Assembly: GCF_009720865.1 (NCBI RefSeq)
Contig: NZ_WNLA01000014.1
Location: 124,001-188,000 of the forward strand
DNA: 64,000 bases
Reading direction: 5' to 3'
From: Pseudoduganella ginsengisoli
GTDB taxonomy: Bacteria; Pseudomonadota; Gammaproteobacteria; Burkholderiales; Burkholderiaceae_D
The notes under the pieces: generated by a model
Database searches by the model: none
What the model was told of the DNA's origin: nothing
Seen by the model: the letters and a program-made list of their open reading frames with translations, nothing else
Position numbers and translations under genes: made by a program
Shown: positions 27,379 through 37,291 of the stretch, one piece after another
Layout: every line of letters begins with the position of its first letter
Numbering within the stretch: position 1 is the first letter of the stretch

Positions 27379-29826
27379 TCAAATCGGAGCGCCCGGCGGC
27401 ACGGTCGGCAGATTGCGCAATTTCACGCTGCGCGGATCTTGCAAGTAAGCGTTGATCAGCGCCGACGCTTCCTTGCGGCTGGATGCGGTCACGCCTTTGC
27501 CGCCGTTTTTCACCAGCCAGCCTGACAAGCCGGCCAATGCCGTGCGCACTTCCGCGTCGACACCCGCGTGCAGCTTGCCTCCCTGCAGCGTTTGCAGCAT
27601 GGTATCGAGCACCACCCAGTTGGCGGCCAGTTGCACGGCTTCGCCGCCGGCCAGCGACGCAGGCACGGCGTCGCGCCGCCACGTGCGCTGCACCAGCACG
27701 TCCAGCACTTCGGCCACGCCCGGTTGCGCGGCGTCGCGCGCATGCTGCCACGCAATGCGGTTCAAGCGGCCCGCATCGAGCAGGAATGACGCGCTGTGCG
27801 CCGCAGCCGCCTCCGCTGCCGACAAGGCATCAAACACGCCGCCCATGCGGGTATCGAAGTATTCCTTGTTGCGTTCATACCCTTGCGACGGCGGCGTCAG
27901 CACGTCCAGCACCTTGGGCGGCAGCGCCAGGTATTCGGCCTGCAACGTCGATGCCAGTTTGTTCAGCGCGGCGCGCTGCGTGGCGGCAGGCACGGGGCGC
28001 ACGCCGCCATGAGCGATACCGGTACGGATATCCGATACCGACGCATAGTCGAATTCACCGCCGGCCAGCAGGCGCGCCAGCCCTTCGGCCTGATAGCGCT
28101 GCAGCAGGTAGACCGGCACCAGCCGCGCTTCGATTTCGCCGGCCTGGCGCGCATCGGGCAAGACGTTGAAGCTGAAGTTTTCCAGCGCGCGCTTGCGCAC
28201 GGCGGCCAGGCTGTCCCACGTTTTCACGATGTCGGGGCCGAAGTCCCACAGCAAGCCATGCGGATGCGACGCACTGGGCGAACGCGCGTCAGCGTCGCTG
28301 ACGTAAGTCATGCCGGCCGCCTGCGCTTCGCGCCGTAATTGCGCCAGCGCCGCCTGTTCATCGCCGGCAAACTGGCCATACACGTGCTTGACAATGTAAT
28401 CGTCCCACGGACCCACGCCCGCGCCATACGCGTCAGCCAGGTCCACGTCCCCCTGCGCCGTCAGCTTTAATACCGGATGCGGGTAATCCATGACCGAACC
28501 ATTGCCATGGCGGCTGGCGGCGAAGTTGTGTGCGAAGCCCAGCGTGTGCCCCACTTCATGGGCGGAAAGCTGGCGCAGGCGGGCCAGCGCCATCTGTTCG
28601 GCCAGCTTTTCCTTGCTACCCTCCTTACCATAGGGCGCCAGCAAGCTTTCCGCAATCAGGATATCCTGCCGCACGCGCTGCGAGCCCAGCGTGACGGCGC
28701 CGCGGATGATTTCCCCCGTCAGCGGGTTGGACAGCGCATTGCCGTATGACCAGCCACGGGTGGCGCGGTGCGTCCACGTGATGATGTTGTAGCGCACGTC
28801 CATCGGGTCGGCGCCTTCCGGCAGCAGTTCAACCTTGTACGCATCCTTGAAGCCTGCCTTTTCAAAGGCCGTAGCCCACCAGCGCGCGCCTTCCAGCAGC
28901 GCCGACCGCACAGGTTCCGGCGCGCCGCGGTCCACGTAATACACGATCGGCTTTTTCACCGTGCTGACGGCGGCGTTCGGGTCCGTCTTTTCCAGCCGGT
29001 GCCGCACCTGCCAGCGCACGTCCAGGCTGGACGCCAGCGGCGTCGCGTAATCATAGTAGCCGGTATCGAAGCCACCCGATTGCGGGTGGTAGGCGCGCGG
29101 ATGGTAGCCGCTGTCCGGCAAGCGCACCATGCTGATGTGCTGGCGCATGGTCAGGCTGTTCGGATCCGCCGCTACCTGCCTGACCCATTCGCCCTGGCCC
29201 GGGCCCTGGAATGTCAGCAACGCTTCCAGCTCAATGTTGTCCGGATAGGCTTTGGCGTCGGCAGCCAGCACGGCGCTGCGCCTGGCATCGACGGCATAGG
29301 CGCCCTGCTTGGTTTCCGCCAGCCGGGCCGACACGCCATGCTGGTCCGCCAGCAGGAATGACGAGAAGTCCACCAGATGGCGGTTGCCTTCACTGGCAAG
29401 GATATCGCCGGCCCACAGCACGGCGCCGGCAAACGATTCTTGCACGGCCGCCCGCTCGTCCGCATCCGTCGAATTCGCCATGAAGCGGGTGTTGTCTTGT
29501 ACCAGGAACAGGCGGGCGCCGTGCTTTTGGAAGCGCACCATTTTGACGTCGCCGGACTGGCGGCGGTCCAGGCCCACGTCGTTCGAACCCAGTGCATAGG
29601 GCAATGAGCTCATCAGCAGGAATGGCTGGTCCAGCGCAGAGACGCCCAGCAGCACGCGGCCTTGCGCCGTATCGCGCCACAGGTCAATAAAGCCGGCTTG
29701 TGCTGCCAGCCCTTGCGTCTGTTCTTGCAGGGTTTTGGTGGGCGCCGCCGGGGTGGCAGCGAAAGCGGGAACGGCCGTCAACAGCAGTGTGGCCAGTAAA
29801 TACGAAACAGGTCGGGTCGGGAGCAT
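27379..29826 (-). CDS. Secreted zinc-dependent metallopeptidase (DUF5117/DUF4953 type)
   Basis: 815 residues. A signal peptide (SYLLATLLLTAVPAFA) precedes a DUF5117-like N-terminal region, and the catalytic domain holds the extended zinc motif SAHEVGHTLGFAHNF with the conserved downstream SVMDYPHP. HExxHxxGxxH identifies a metzincin-like active site. The ATG at 29826 gives a clean signal peptide, although its Shine-Dalgarno is weak. It follows the prolyl oligopeptidase gene on the same strand by 108 bases, suggesting a joint role in extracellular or periplasmic peptide degradation. Natural substrates are unknown. Confidence 0.85.
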   Translation of the reverse strand: MLPTRPVSYLLATLLLTAVPAFAATPAAPTKTLQEQTQGLAAQAGFIDLWRDTAQGRVLLGVSALDQPFLLMSSLPYALGSNDVGLDRRQSGDVKMVRFQKHGARLFLVQDNTRFMANSTDADERAAVQESFAGAVLWAGDILASEGNRHLVDFSSFLLADQHGVSARLAETKQGAYAVDARRSAVLAADAKAYPDNIELEALLTFQGPGQGEWVRQVAADPNSLTMRQHISMVRLPDSGYHPRAYHPQSGGFDTGYYDYATPLASSLDVRWQVRHRLEKTDPNAAVSTVKKPIVYYVDRGAPEPVRSALLEGARWWATAFEKAGFKDAYKVELLPEGADPMDVRYNIITWTHRATRGWSYGNALSNPLTGEIIRGAVTLGSQRVRQDILIAESLLAPYGKEGSKEKLAEQMALARLRQLSAHEVGHTLGFAHNFAASRHGNGSVMDYPHPVLKLTAQGDVDLADAYGAGVGPWDDYIVKHVYGQFAGDEQAALAQLRREAQAAGMTYVSDADARSPSASHPHGLLWDFGPDIVKTWDSLAAVRKRALENFSFNVLPDARQAGEIEARLVPVYLLQRYQAEGLARLLAGGEFDYASVSDIRTGIAHGGVRPVPAATQRAALNKLASTLQAEYLALPPKVLDVLTPPSQGYERNKEYFDTRMGGVFDALSAAEAAAAHSASFLLDAGRLNRIAWQHARDAAQPGVAEVLDVLVQRTWRRDAVPASLAGGEAVQLAANWVVLDTMLQTLQGGKLHAGVDAEVRTALAGLSGWLVKNGGKGVTASSRKEASALINAYLQDPRSVKLRNLPTVPPGAPI

Positions 29827-29934
29827 AGTGGATGAAGTCAATTCGGACCATGGCCGGCGCGGGGACCTGCGCTGTGCAAGACCGGTTGGCCCGCACAGCA
29901 TGGATCCCCGCGCTGGGCGGGGATAGGCAAAAGC

Positions 29935-32106
29935 TTACTGCGCGCCGCTGGCGGCGGCAGCGTCCTGCACAGGCATATGCAGCGCTTTCGACAGGAAGCC
30001 CCAGCGGTCCGTGACTTCTTCAATTTGTTTGCTGGTCGGCTTGCCTGCGCCGTGGCCAGCCTTGGTGTCAATGCGGATCAGGATGGGATTGGCGCCGCCT
30101 TGCGCCGCCTGTGCCGCCGCTGCAAACTTGAAACTGTGCGCCGGCACCACGCGGTCGTCGTGGTCCGCCGTGACCACCATCGTCGCCGGGTAGCACGAAC
30201 CCTGCTTCAGGTTGTGCAGCGGCGAGTATTTATACAGGGCCTGGAATTCTTCCGCATTGTCCGACGAACCGTAGTCCGACGTCCACGCCCAGCCGATGGT
30301 GAATTTCTGGAAGCGCAGCATATCGAGCACGCCCACGGCAGGAATCGCCGCGGCGAACAAATCCGGACGCTGCGTCATGGTAGCGCCCACCAGCAAGCCG
30401 CCATTGCTGCCGCCGCCAATCGACAGTTTCGCTGGCGACGACACCTTGTTGGCCACCAGCCATTCCGCCGCGCCGATGAAGTCATCGAACACGTTTTGCT
30501 TTTGCAGCTTGGTGCCGGCCTTGTGCCACGCTTCGCCGTATTCACCGCCGCCGCGCAGGTTGGCCATCGCATACACGCCGCCCATTTCCACCCACGCCAG
30601 GTTCGCCACCGAGAACGATGGCGTCAGCGGGATATTGAAGCCGCCATAGCCGTACAGGTAAGTCGGGTTCGAACCATCGAGCTTGATGCCCTTTTTCGAC
30701 ACGATGAACATCGGCACTTTGGTGCCATCTTTACTGGTGTAGAACACCTGGCGCGTTTCAAATTGCGACGGGTCGAAGTCGACTTTTGGCTGGCGGTACA
30801 CGGTGCTCTTGCCCGTCTTCATGTCATAGCGGTAAATCGTCGCCGGGGTGGTGAAGCTGGTGTATGAGTAAAAGGTTTCCTTGTCGCTGCGCTTGCCGCC
30901 GAAACCGGATACGGAACCGATGCCTGGCAATTCCACGTCGCGCACGAACTTGCCATTCAAATCAAACACTTTGACGGCGCTGTGCGCATCGGCCAGGTAA
31001 TCGGCCACCAGCTGGTGATTGACGATGGTGGCCGACACCAGCGTTTGCGGCGCTTCCGCCACGATTTCTTTCCAGTTGGCCGGATCCGGATTGCGCACGT
31101 CGACTGCAATGATGCGCGAACGCGGTGCATTTTTATCCGTGCGGAAGTAGAACACCGGGCCATCGTTATCGATGAAGTCATAGGCCGCGTCGAACGCTTC
31201 CATCAAGCCCGTGACTTTCGCATCTTTCTGTTTCAAGTCCTTGTAAAAGATACGGGCCTTGCGTTCCGTGCCTTGCGACGACGTAATGATCAGGTAGCGG
31301 CCATCATCGGTGACGGCGCCGCCAAAACCCCACTCTTTCTGGTCTGGACGGTCGTAGACCAGCGTATCGGCGCTTTGCGGTGTGCCCAGCTTGTGGAAAT
31401 ACAGCTTTTGGAAGTAGTTGACGCCGGCCAGTTTGGTCGCTTCCGTCGGTTCGTCGTAGCGGCTGTAATAGAAGCCGGAACCGTCATGGGCCCACGCCGT
31501 GCTGGAGAATTTCACCCACTTGATGTGGTCTTCCGTATCCTTGCCGCTATCGATGTGGCGCACGCGGATTTCATTCCAGTCCGAGCCGGATGCGGCCGTG
31601 CTGTATGCGAGGTATTTGCCATTCGGGCTGACGGCCGTGCCGGCCAGCGCCACGGTGCCATCGGCAGCCAGCGTATTCGGGTCCAGCAGCACGCGCGGCT
31701 TGTCGTTCAGCGACTTCATCGTGTACAGCACGGACTGGTTTTGCAGGCCATCATTGCGGCTATAGAAATAGCGGCCGCCTTCCTTGTACGTGACGCTGAA
31801 ACGCTCGTAATTCCACAGCTTGGTCAGGCGCTGCTTGATGGCTTCGCGGTTCGGGATTTGCGCCAGGTACGCCTGCGTCACCTTGTTTTGCGCATCGACC
31901 CACTCCTTGGTTTCCGCGCTGTTGGCGTCTTCCAGCCAGCGGTAAGGGTCGGCGACCGTCGTGCCGTGGTAATTGTCTTGCTGGTCAACTTTTTTCGTCA
32001 CCGGATAGCTGACGGCAGGGCCGGTTGCCGGGCAGGTTTGCGCGATGGCGGAACCGCCAAAGGCAGCAGCCAGGGCGAAAATCAAGGAAGCGCGTTTCAG
32101 TCGCAT
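29935..32106 (-). CDS. Prolyl oligopeptidase family S9A serine peptidase
   Basis: 723 residues with a signal peptide (LIFALAAAFGGSAIAQ). An N-terminal beta-propeller (about 30-430) is followed by an alpha/beta-hydrolase domain. The nucleophile serine is in GGGSNGGLLVG, the catalytic Asp in DHDDRVVPAHS and the His in TKAGHGAGKP; LRGGGEYGEAWHKAG is the S9A signature. It should cleave short proline-containing peptides in the periplasm or outside the cell. ATG 32106 is preferred over an upstream TTG. It is upstream of the metallopeptidase gene. Confidence 0.93.
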   Translation of the reverse strand: MRLKRASLIFALAAAFGGSAIAQTCPATGPAVSYPVTKKVDQQDNYHGTTVADPYRWLEDANSAETKEWVDAQNKVTQAYLAQIPNREAIKQRLTKLWNYERFSVTYKEGGRYFYSRNDGLQNQSVLYTMKSLNDKPRVLLDPNTLAADGTVALAGTAVSPNGKYLAYSTAASGSDWNEIRVRHIDSGKDTEDHIKWVKFSSTAWAHDGSGFYYSRYDEPTEATKLAGVNYFQKLYFHKLGTPQSADTLVYDRPDQKEWGFGGAVTDDGRYLIITSSQGTERKARIFYKDLKQKDAKVTGLMEAFDAAYDFIDNDGPVFYFRTDKNAPRSRIIAVDVRNPDPANWKEIVAEAPQTLVSATIVNHQLVADYLADAHSAVKVFDLNGKFVRDVELPGIGSVSGFGGKRSDKETFYSYTSFTTPATIYRYDMKTGKSTVYRQPKVDFDPSQFETRQVFYTSKDGTKVPMFIVSKKGIKLDGSNPTYLYGYGGFNIPLTPSFSVANLAWVEMGGVYAMANLRGGGEYGEAWHKAGTKLQKQNVFDDFIGAAEWLVANKVSSPAKLSIGGGSNGGLLVGATMTQRPDLFAAAIPAVGVLDMLRFQKFTIGWAWTSDYGSSDNAEEFQALYKYSPLHNLKQGSCYPATMVVTADHDDRVVPAHSFKFAAAAQAAQGGANPILIRIDTKAGHGAGKPTSKQIEEVTDRWGFLSKALHMPVQDAAAASGAQ

Positions 32107-32224
32107 GGGGAATAGTCTCGTTCTCGTCAATGTTTTGGAATTGTGGCGGGATCACCGCACTGCGTATGATGATATCCGTAACTGTGACAAATAAGTTACG
32201 CTCTCAACGGGTTTGGAACAAGGA

Positions 32225-34642
32225 TTATTTGGCGGCAGAAGCCACAGGATCTTCCGCCAGTCCGTCCGGCGGCTGCCATTGGCGGATCCATTGGGCCAGC
32301 CCGCTGGCAGGAATCGGCCGGCTCATGAAGTAGCCCTGCGCCTGGTCGCAACCCATCAGCACCAGCAGGCGCCACACGGCTTCGCTTTCGATGCCCTCGG
32401 CCACGACCCGCAAGCCCATGTTGTGGCCCAGGTCGATGGTGGAGCGGACGATCTTGGCGTCACCCGTATCGTGCTCCATGTTCAGCACAAACGATTTATC
32501 AATTTTTAATTCATTGACGGGCAAGCGCTTCAGATACGCCAGCGATGAATAGCCCGTGCCAAAATCGTCAATCGACAAATCCATGCCCATCAAGTGCAGG
32601 CGTTCCAGCGTCTGCTGCGCGCGCACCGGGTCATCCATGATGGCGCTTTCCGTGATTTCCAGGCAAAACGCGGATGGCCCCAGTTGATGCCGCGCCAGCA
32701 CATCGGCAAACTTGGCCGGCAAATCCTGGTCCATCAAATCCCGTGTGGACAAATTCACGGACAGCTTTAGATGGATACCCTGGCTGGCCAGTTCGTGCGA
32801 CAGGATGGCCGACTGCTCCATCATCCACCGCGTCAGCACGCGGATAAAGCCAGTCTGCTCTGCAAAGGGAATGAACTGGTCCGGGAATACATTGCCCCGT
32901 TCCGGATGCACCCAGCGCACCAGCGCTTCCGCCCCCACCGCCTTGCCCGTGGCCAGTGAAATCTTGGGCTGCACAAACAGCCGGAATTCATTGCGCTCGA
33001 TCGCATTGCGCAATTCCGTCAACAGCGACAGGCTTTGCGCACTGGACTGGTCAAACACTGCGTCATACACGACCGCGCCTTCGGTGCGCTGCTTGGCTGT
33101 GTACATGGCCACTTCGGCCAGGCTCATTAACTGTTCCGCGCCATCGCCATGCAGCGGATACCCGGCGATGCCGACACCGGCCCCAATGTCTACCATCTGG
33201 TCGTCCAGCGACAGCGGCGTTTCCAGCGATGCCAGCAGTTCACGCGCCACCAGTTGCGCCAGCTGTAAATCGCAGTTCGGCAACAGCACGGCAAATTCAT
33301 CGCCGCCGAGGCGGGCCACCTGCGCCGACGTGTTGCGGCGGCTGGTCAATGTCAGCTGCAAGCGTTCGGCCACTTGCCGCAACAGCGCGTCGCCAAACGT
33401 ATGGCCCATGACGTCATTGACATGCTTGAAGCGGTCCAGGTCCATCATCAGCACAAACACGGATGATTCGCGCTTGCGGGCGTCGGCAATGGAGGTTTCC
33501 AAATGCACCACGAATTGTGCGCGATTCGGCAAGTTGGTCAGCGTATCCCAATATGCCAGGCGGCGGATTTCCTGTTCGCGGCGGGCGATGCCCTCCCGCA
33601 TGCTGTCGAAAGCGTGCGCCAGTGTGCCGATTTCATCTTCCCTTACGAACTCGATCTGGCCCTTGTAGTCGCCCTTTTCCAGGCGTTTGGCCACGCTGAC
33701 CAGTTCACGGATCGGCTGCGCAATGCGTTTGGCCGTCACCACACTGACGCTGGCTGAAATCACGATGCCCGCCACCGTCAGTCCCAGCAGCCAACGCTCG
33801 AGCCGCGAATATTCTGCAATGGCTTCATCAAATGAGCGGGCCAGCACGACTGACACGCCCTGCCCCGCGTCTTCGCCGATGGCCAGCCGCCGCGCGCTAT
33901 ACAGGCCATCGGCCAGCTCCACTTCAAATGCACCATCCGGCCCGGGTTTGGCCGATTCCATGTGCTGCACCAGCTCGGTCGCCACCGGCACAGGGAAAGT
34001 CGAGCCGACCGGCAGCCACTGGCCCTTGCTGTCGCGCGTCACTATCGACGTATGCAAGGCGCTGATGTTGCGCATTTCATCAGCAATCTGCCGGTCGATG
34101 GGGAATGTCATGACAATCCAGCCAATCACGATCGGCGCTTTGACCGGCATGACGACCACCTGGTAGGGATAGCGGTCAACGATGCCGATGCCATTGGCGC
34201 CGTCGGACGCTTCCGCCTGGTCCAGCATGCCCAGCACGAGTTTTTTCAACCCCGCCGCCTGCACTTCGCTGGTGGTGGCGCTGATGGTGCGCTCGGCGCT
34301 GACCAGCATCGACGCCGACGCCTTGATGCGGCGGCCGTGGTTGGCCAGTGCGGATTCAATGGTGGCCCGGTCCGTCTCATCGTTATTGCCGATGGCGGCC
34401 ACGAATGCCGTGTCGCGCGCCAGCAGCCGCGCGCCAAAACGCAGGCTTTGCGCATTCTGGTCCAGCAGGCGGCGGAACACCTTGCTGCCGTTCGTGAGTT
34501 CCTGTGCAATCGCGGCGCGCGCGTTGGATTCAATCCCGCGCTGGATCACCAGCAAGCCGATCACTTGAACCGCCACGATCAGCAGCATGAACAGGGTCAG
34601 GATGCGGCTTTCCAGGCTGCGGAAATGCAGGCGTGCACGCAT
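32225..34642 (-). CDS. Membrane sensor GGDEF-EAL protein (intact motifs)
   Basis: 805 residues. A helix at about 15-37, a periplasmic double-Cache-like sensor (to about 275), a second helix (about 280-300) and HAMP are followed by GGDEF with ARLGGDEF and MDLDRFKHVND, and EAL with EALVRW, NLSTRD, EITESAIM, IDDFGTGYSSL, KIDKSFV and AEGIES. All metal-binding residues of both domains are present, so c-di-GMP synthesis and/or hydrolysis is plausible. The ATG at 34642, with AGGAAC upstream, starts 8 bases after the cupredoxin-like gene stop, so the two form one operon. Perhaps the periplasmic protein feeds the sensor. Confidence 0.92.
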   Translation of the reverse strand: MRARLHFRSLESRILTLFMLLIVAVQVIGLLVIQRGIESNARAAIAQELTNGSKVFRRLLDQNAQSLRFGARLLARDTAFVAAIGNNDETDRATIESALANHGRRIKASASMLVSAERTISATTSEVQAAGLKKLVLGMLDQAEASDGANGIGIVDRYPYQVVVMPVKAPIVIGWIVMTFPIDRQIADEMRNISALHTSIVTRDSKGQWLPVGSTFPVPVATELVQHMESAKPGPDGAFEVELADGLYSARRLAIGEDAGQGVSVVLARSFDEAIAEYSRLERWLLGLTVAGIVISASVSVVTAKRIAQPIRELVSVAKRLEKGDYKGQIEFVREDEIGTLAHAFDSMREGIARREQEIRRLAYWDTLTNLPNRAQFVVHLETSIADARKRESSVFVLMMDLDRFKHVNDVMGHTFGDALLRQVAERLQLTLTSRRNTSAQVARLGGDEFAVLLPNCDLQLAQLVARELLASLETPLSLDDQMVDIGAGVGIAGYPLHGDGAEQLMSLAEVAMYTAKQRTEGAVVYDAVFDQSSAQSLSLLTELRNAIERNEFRLFVQPKISLATGKAVGAEALVRWVHPERGNVFPDQFIPFAEQTGFIRVLTRWMMEQSAILSHELASQGIHLKLSVNLSTRDLMDQDLPAKFADVLARHQLGPSAFCLEITESAIMDDPVRAQQTLERLHLMGMDLSIDDFGTGYSSLAYLKRLPVNELKIDKSFVLNMEHDTGDAKIVRSTIDLGHNMGLRVVAEGIESEAVWRLLVLMGCDQAQGYFMSRPIPASGLAQWIRQWQPPDGLAEDPVASAAK

Positions 34643-34650
34643 GGCGGTTC

Positions 34651-35304
34651 CTACAGCGCCGCTTCCGCCGCCGGCGGCTTCAAGGCCAGCCTGAACGTGG
34701 CGGTGGCTAGCGCATCGCCGGCTTTCAGCGCCAGCGGCTGTTCTTGCGGCTGGCCGCCCGCCATGTTGTAGTGCCACACTTTCAGCACATATTTGCCGCT
34801 GGCGGGCACGTCGATGCGCACCACGCCGGCAGCATCGGTCTTGCCGTAATACGGCGTTTCAACCACGCGGATATACGCCACCATTTTGTCGTGGATATTG
34901 CAGCCGAGGACAACGACACCCGCCTTGTCGAAGATTTGCGGCGACGCGCTGGTGCCAGAGTACAGTTTCTGGTCGAATTTGTGCGCCGGGGAAAACGAAT
35001 AAATATGGTGGCGCACCCGGTCGTTATTGGGAAAGTCGATCCGGCTGCCCACTTGCACCACGGTTACCAGCGGAATGAATTTCAAGCCTTTTTGCTCGAT
35101 CTCCGCACTCTTCAACGGCTTCGGCAACGCCGCACCGCTTTCAGCTTCCACATACACCACCGTGTCCGGCAGCGGATTGCCGGCACTGTCCGATACTTGC
35201 ACCGCCACCCCGGACGCACTGGCGGCACAACTGGCAGCGGCCAGCAACAAGAAAACAGCAGCGCGGCGGATGTAAACCATGGGCAGGCAGGTAATGGCAG
35301 TCAT
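34651..35304 (-). CDS. Periplasmic cupredoxin-like (methylamine utilisation-type) protein
   Basis: 217 residues with a signal peptide (FLLLAAASCAASASG). A cupredoxin-like fold is suggested by FPNNDRVRHHIYSFSP and VVLGCNIHDKMVAYI, which together supply His, Cys-x2-His-x2-Met, the type 1 copper pattern. A C-terminal Ig-like stretch (TPYYGKTDAAGVVRIDVPAS) resembles carboxypeptidase regulatory domains. It may bind copper or an electron-transfer partner. It is cotranscribed with the downstream membrane GGDEF-EAL protein. The start may instead be the ATG at 35280. Confidence 0.8.
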   Translation of the reverse strand: MTAITCLPMVYIRRAAVFLLLAAASCAASASGVAVQVSDSAGNPLPDTVVYVEAESGAALPKPLKSAEIEQKGLKFIPLVTVVQVGSRIDFPNNDRVRHHIYSFSPAHKFDQKLYSGTSASPQIFDKAGVVVLGCNIHDKMVAYIRVVETPYYGKTDAAGVVRIDVPASGKYVLKVWHYNMAGGQPQEQPLALKAGDALATATFRLALKPPAAEAAL

Positions 35305-35447
35305 TGAGACATTCTATTGTAGCCCTAGAGCAAAATTCGCCCTAGTCCTTTGCGCCATTCTTGCCGCGCAACTGTTTCTTCGATTCATCATCCTGTCATA
35401 TTGACGCACTAATATGTTTTGGTCTTTTCATTAATAAGTTTCATATC

Positions 35448-37271
35448 GTGAACAACGTGGCCTACCTGCGCCGCCCGGCATCGCCGGCCCTTCAACCCGA
35501 CGCCACGCCGGAAGCCGACTCCATGCTGCGCGCACAGTTGCTCGATATTATCGAACGCCGCCAATTAACCGCCCTGTTCCAGCCGATCGCCCATTTGCAG
35601 GGCGGCGCCATCATGGCCTACGAAGGCTTGATCCGGGGCCCGTCCGACAGTCCGCTGCACTCCCCGCTGAACCTGTTCAAAGCCGCCCGCGCCTGCAACC
35701 TGGCGCTGGAAGTGGAACACCTGTGCCGCCGCGTCGTGCTGGAACGCTTCGCGGAGTTGAAGCTGCCGGGCAAACTGTTCCTCAATGTCAGCCCGGAATG
35801 CCTGCTGCTGCAGCGCGATGAAGCGCGCGGCGAAACGCTGCAATACATCGAGCAAATCGGCATCAATCCGGACCGCGTGATTATCGAGTTGACGGAAAAC
35901 CAGCCAACGTACAACTATGAATTGATGCGCGACGCGGTACTGCACTACCGCAACCTCGGCTTCCAGATCGCCATCGATGACCTGGGCGAAGGCTTTTCCA
36001 GCCTGCGGCTGTGGTCGGAATTGCGCCCCGAATATGTGAAGATCGACATGCACTTCATCCAGGGCATCCACCAGGATCCCGTGAAGCTGCAATTTGTCCG
36101 GTCGATCCAGGAAATTGCCGACAAGTCAGACACGCTGGTGATCGCCGAAGGCATAGAAGCCCAGGCGGAATTGCTGGTGCTGCGCGATTTGAATGTCGTG
36201 TACGGCCAGGGCTACCACCTGGGCCGCCCGCACGCCAATCCCGCCCGCGCACTGCCGGCCGAAGTCGCCAAAGCCTTGTCGCGCAACGGCGTGGCAGTCT
36301 ACCCACAGCGCATCACCGAGCCGGCGACGATAGAAAAATTGCTGACGGAAGTGGCGGCGGTACCGCCCGGCATGAACAACAACGACGTGTATGACATCTT
36401 CATGCAAGACCCGAAGCTGATGATCATCCCTGTCGTCGATGACGGCATGCCACTGGGCTTGATTACGCGTTTTGCCATGATCGACCACTTTGCGCGGCCA
36501 TATCAGCGGGAATTGTATGGCCGTAAATCGTGCCGCCAGTTCATGGATGGCAAACCGCTGGTGGCCGACAAGGGCACCAGTTTGCAGGAACTGTCGTACC
36601 GCATGGTTGAATCCGATGCGCACCACTTGTTCAATGGTTTCATCATTACAGACCAGGGGCGCTACGTTGGCATGGGCACAGGCCACGACTTGATGCGTGA
36701 AATCACGCAAATGCAAATCAACGCGGCGCGCTATGCCAACCCGCTGACGCAATTGCCGGGCAATGTGCCGATCAATGAACATATCGACCGCCTGCTGGAA
36801 AGCAGCACGCGCTTCTGGGTGTGCTATTGCGACCTGGACCACTTCAAACCCTTCAACGACGTGTATGGCTACCGCCGGGGCGACGACGTGATCCAGATGA
36901 CGGGACGCATCCTGTCAGCGCACTGCGACCCGCACCGCGATTTCGTCGGCCATATCGGCGGCGACGACTTTATGATCCTGTTCCAGAGCGAAGACTGGGA
37001 AAGCCGCTGCCGCGGCATCCTGGCCGATTTTCAGCACTGCGTGCTGGATTTTTACAGCCTGGAAGACCGCGAACAGGGCGGCTACATCAGCGAAGACCGG
37101 CAAGGGAAGAAAGTGTTTTATTCGCTGATGAGCTTATCGCTGGGGGCGATCCGCGTGGAGCCGCAGCAGTTTTATTCGCATCACCAGATCGCAGCGCTGG
37201 CGTCGGACGCGAAAAAGCAGGCCAAGAAAATCCACGGCAACAGCTTGTTTGTCGATCGCCGGCAAGCTTGA
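35448..37271 (+). CDS. EAL-CBS-GGDEF cytoplasmic c-di-GMP protein
   Basis: 607 residues without membrane segments. The EAL domain comes first (about 25-270) with EGLIRG, NVSPECL, IELTEN, IDDLGEGFSSL, YVKIDMHFI and AEGIEAQ. A CBS pair (about 300-430) and a C-terminal GGDEF domain with CDLDHFKPFND and IGGDDF follow. Metal-binding residues of both enzymes are present; EAL reads EGL. CBS domains usually sense adenine nucleotides. The start is uncertain: GTG 35448 is proposed because the longer frame has an implausible leader, and ATG 35523 is another option. It diverges from the cupredoxin operon. Confidence 0.85.
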   Translation: MNNVAYLRRPASPALQPDATPEADSMLRAQLLDIIERRQLTALFQPIAHLQGGAIMAYEGLIRGPSDSPLHSPLNLFKAARACNLALEVEHLCRRVVLERFAELKLPGKLFLNVSPECLLLQRDEARGETLQYIEQIGINPDRVIIELTENQPTYNYELMRDAVLHYRNLGFQIAIDDLGEGFSSLRLWSELRPEYVKIDMHFIQGIHQDPVKLQFVRSIQEIADKSDTLVIAEGIEAQAELLVLRDLNVVYGQGYHLGRPHANPARALPAEVAKALSRNGVAVYPQRITEPATIEKLLTEVAAVPPGMNNNDVYDIFMQDPKLMIIPVVDDGMPLGLITRFAMIDHFARPYQRELYGRKSCRQFMDGKPLVADKGTSLQELSYRMVESDAHHLFNGFIITDQGRYVGMGTGHDLMREITQMQINAARYANPLTQLPGNVPINEHIDRLLESSTRFWVCYCDLDHFKPFNDVYGYRRGDDVIQMTGRILSAHCDPHRDFVGHIGGDDFMILFQSEDWESRCRGILADFQHCVLDFYSLEDREQGGYISEDRQGKKVFYSLMSLSLGAIRVEPQQFYSHHQIAALASDAKKQAKKIHGNSLFVDRRQA

Positions 37272-37291
37272 GACCCGCCGGCGGCCCAGCA

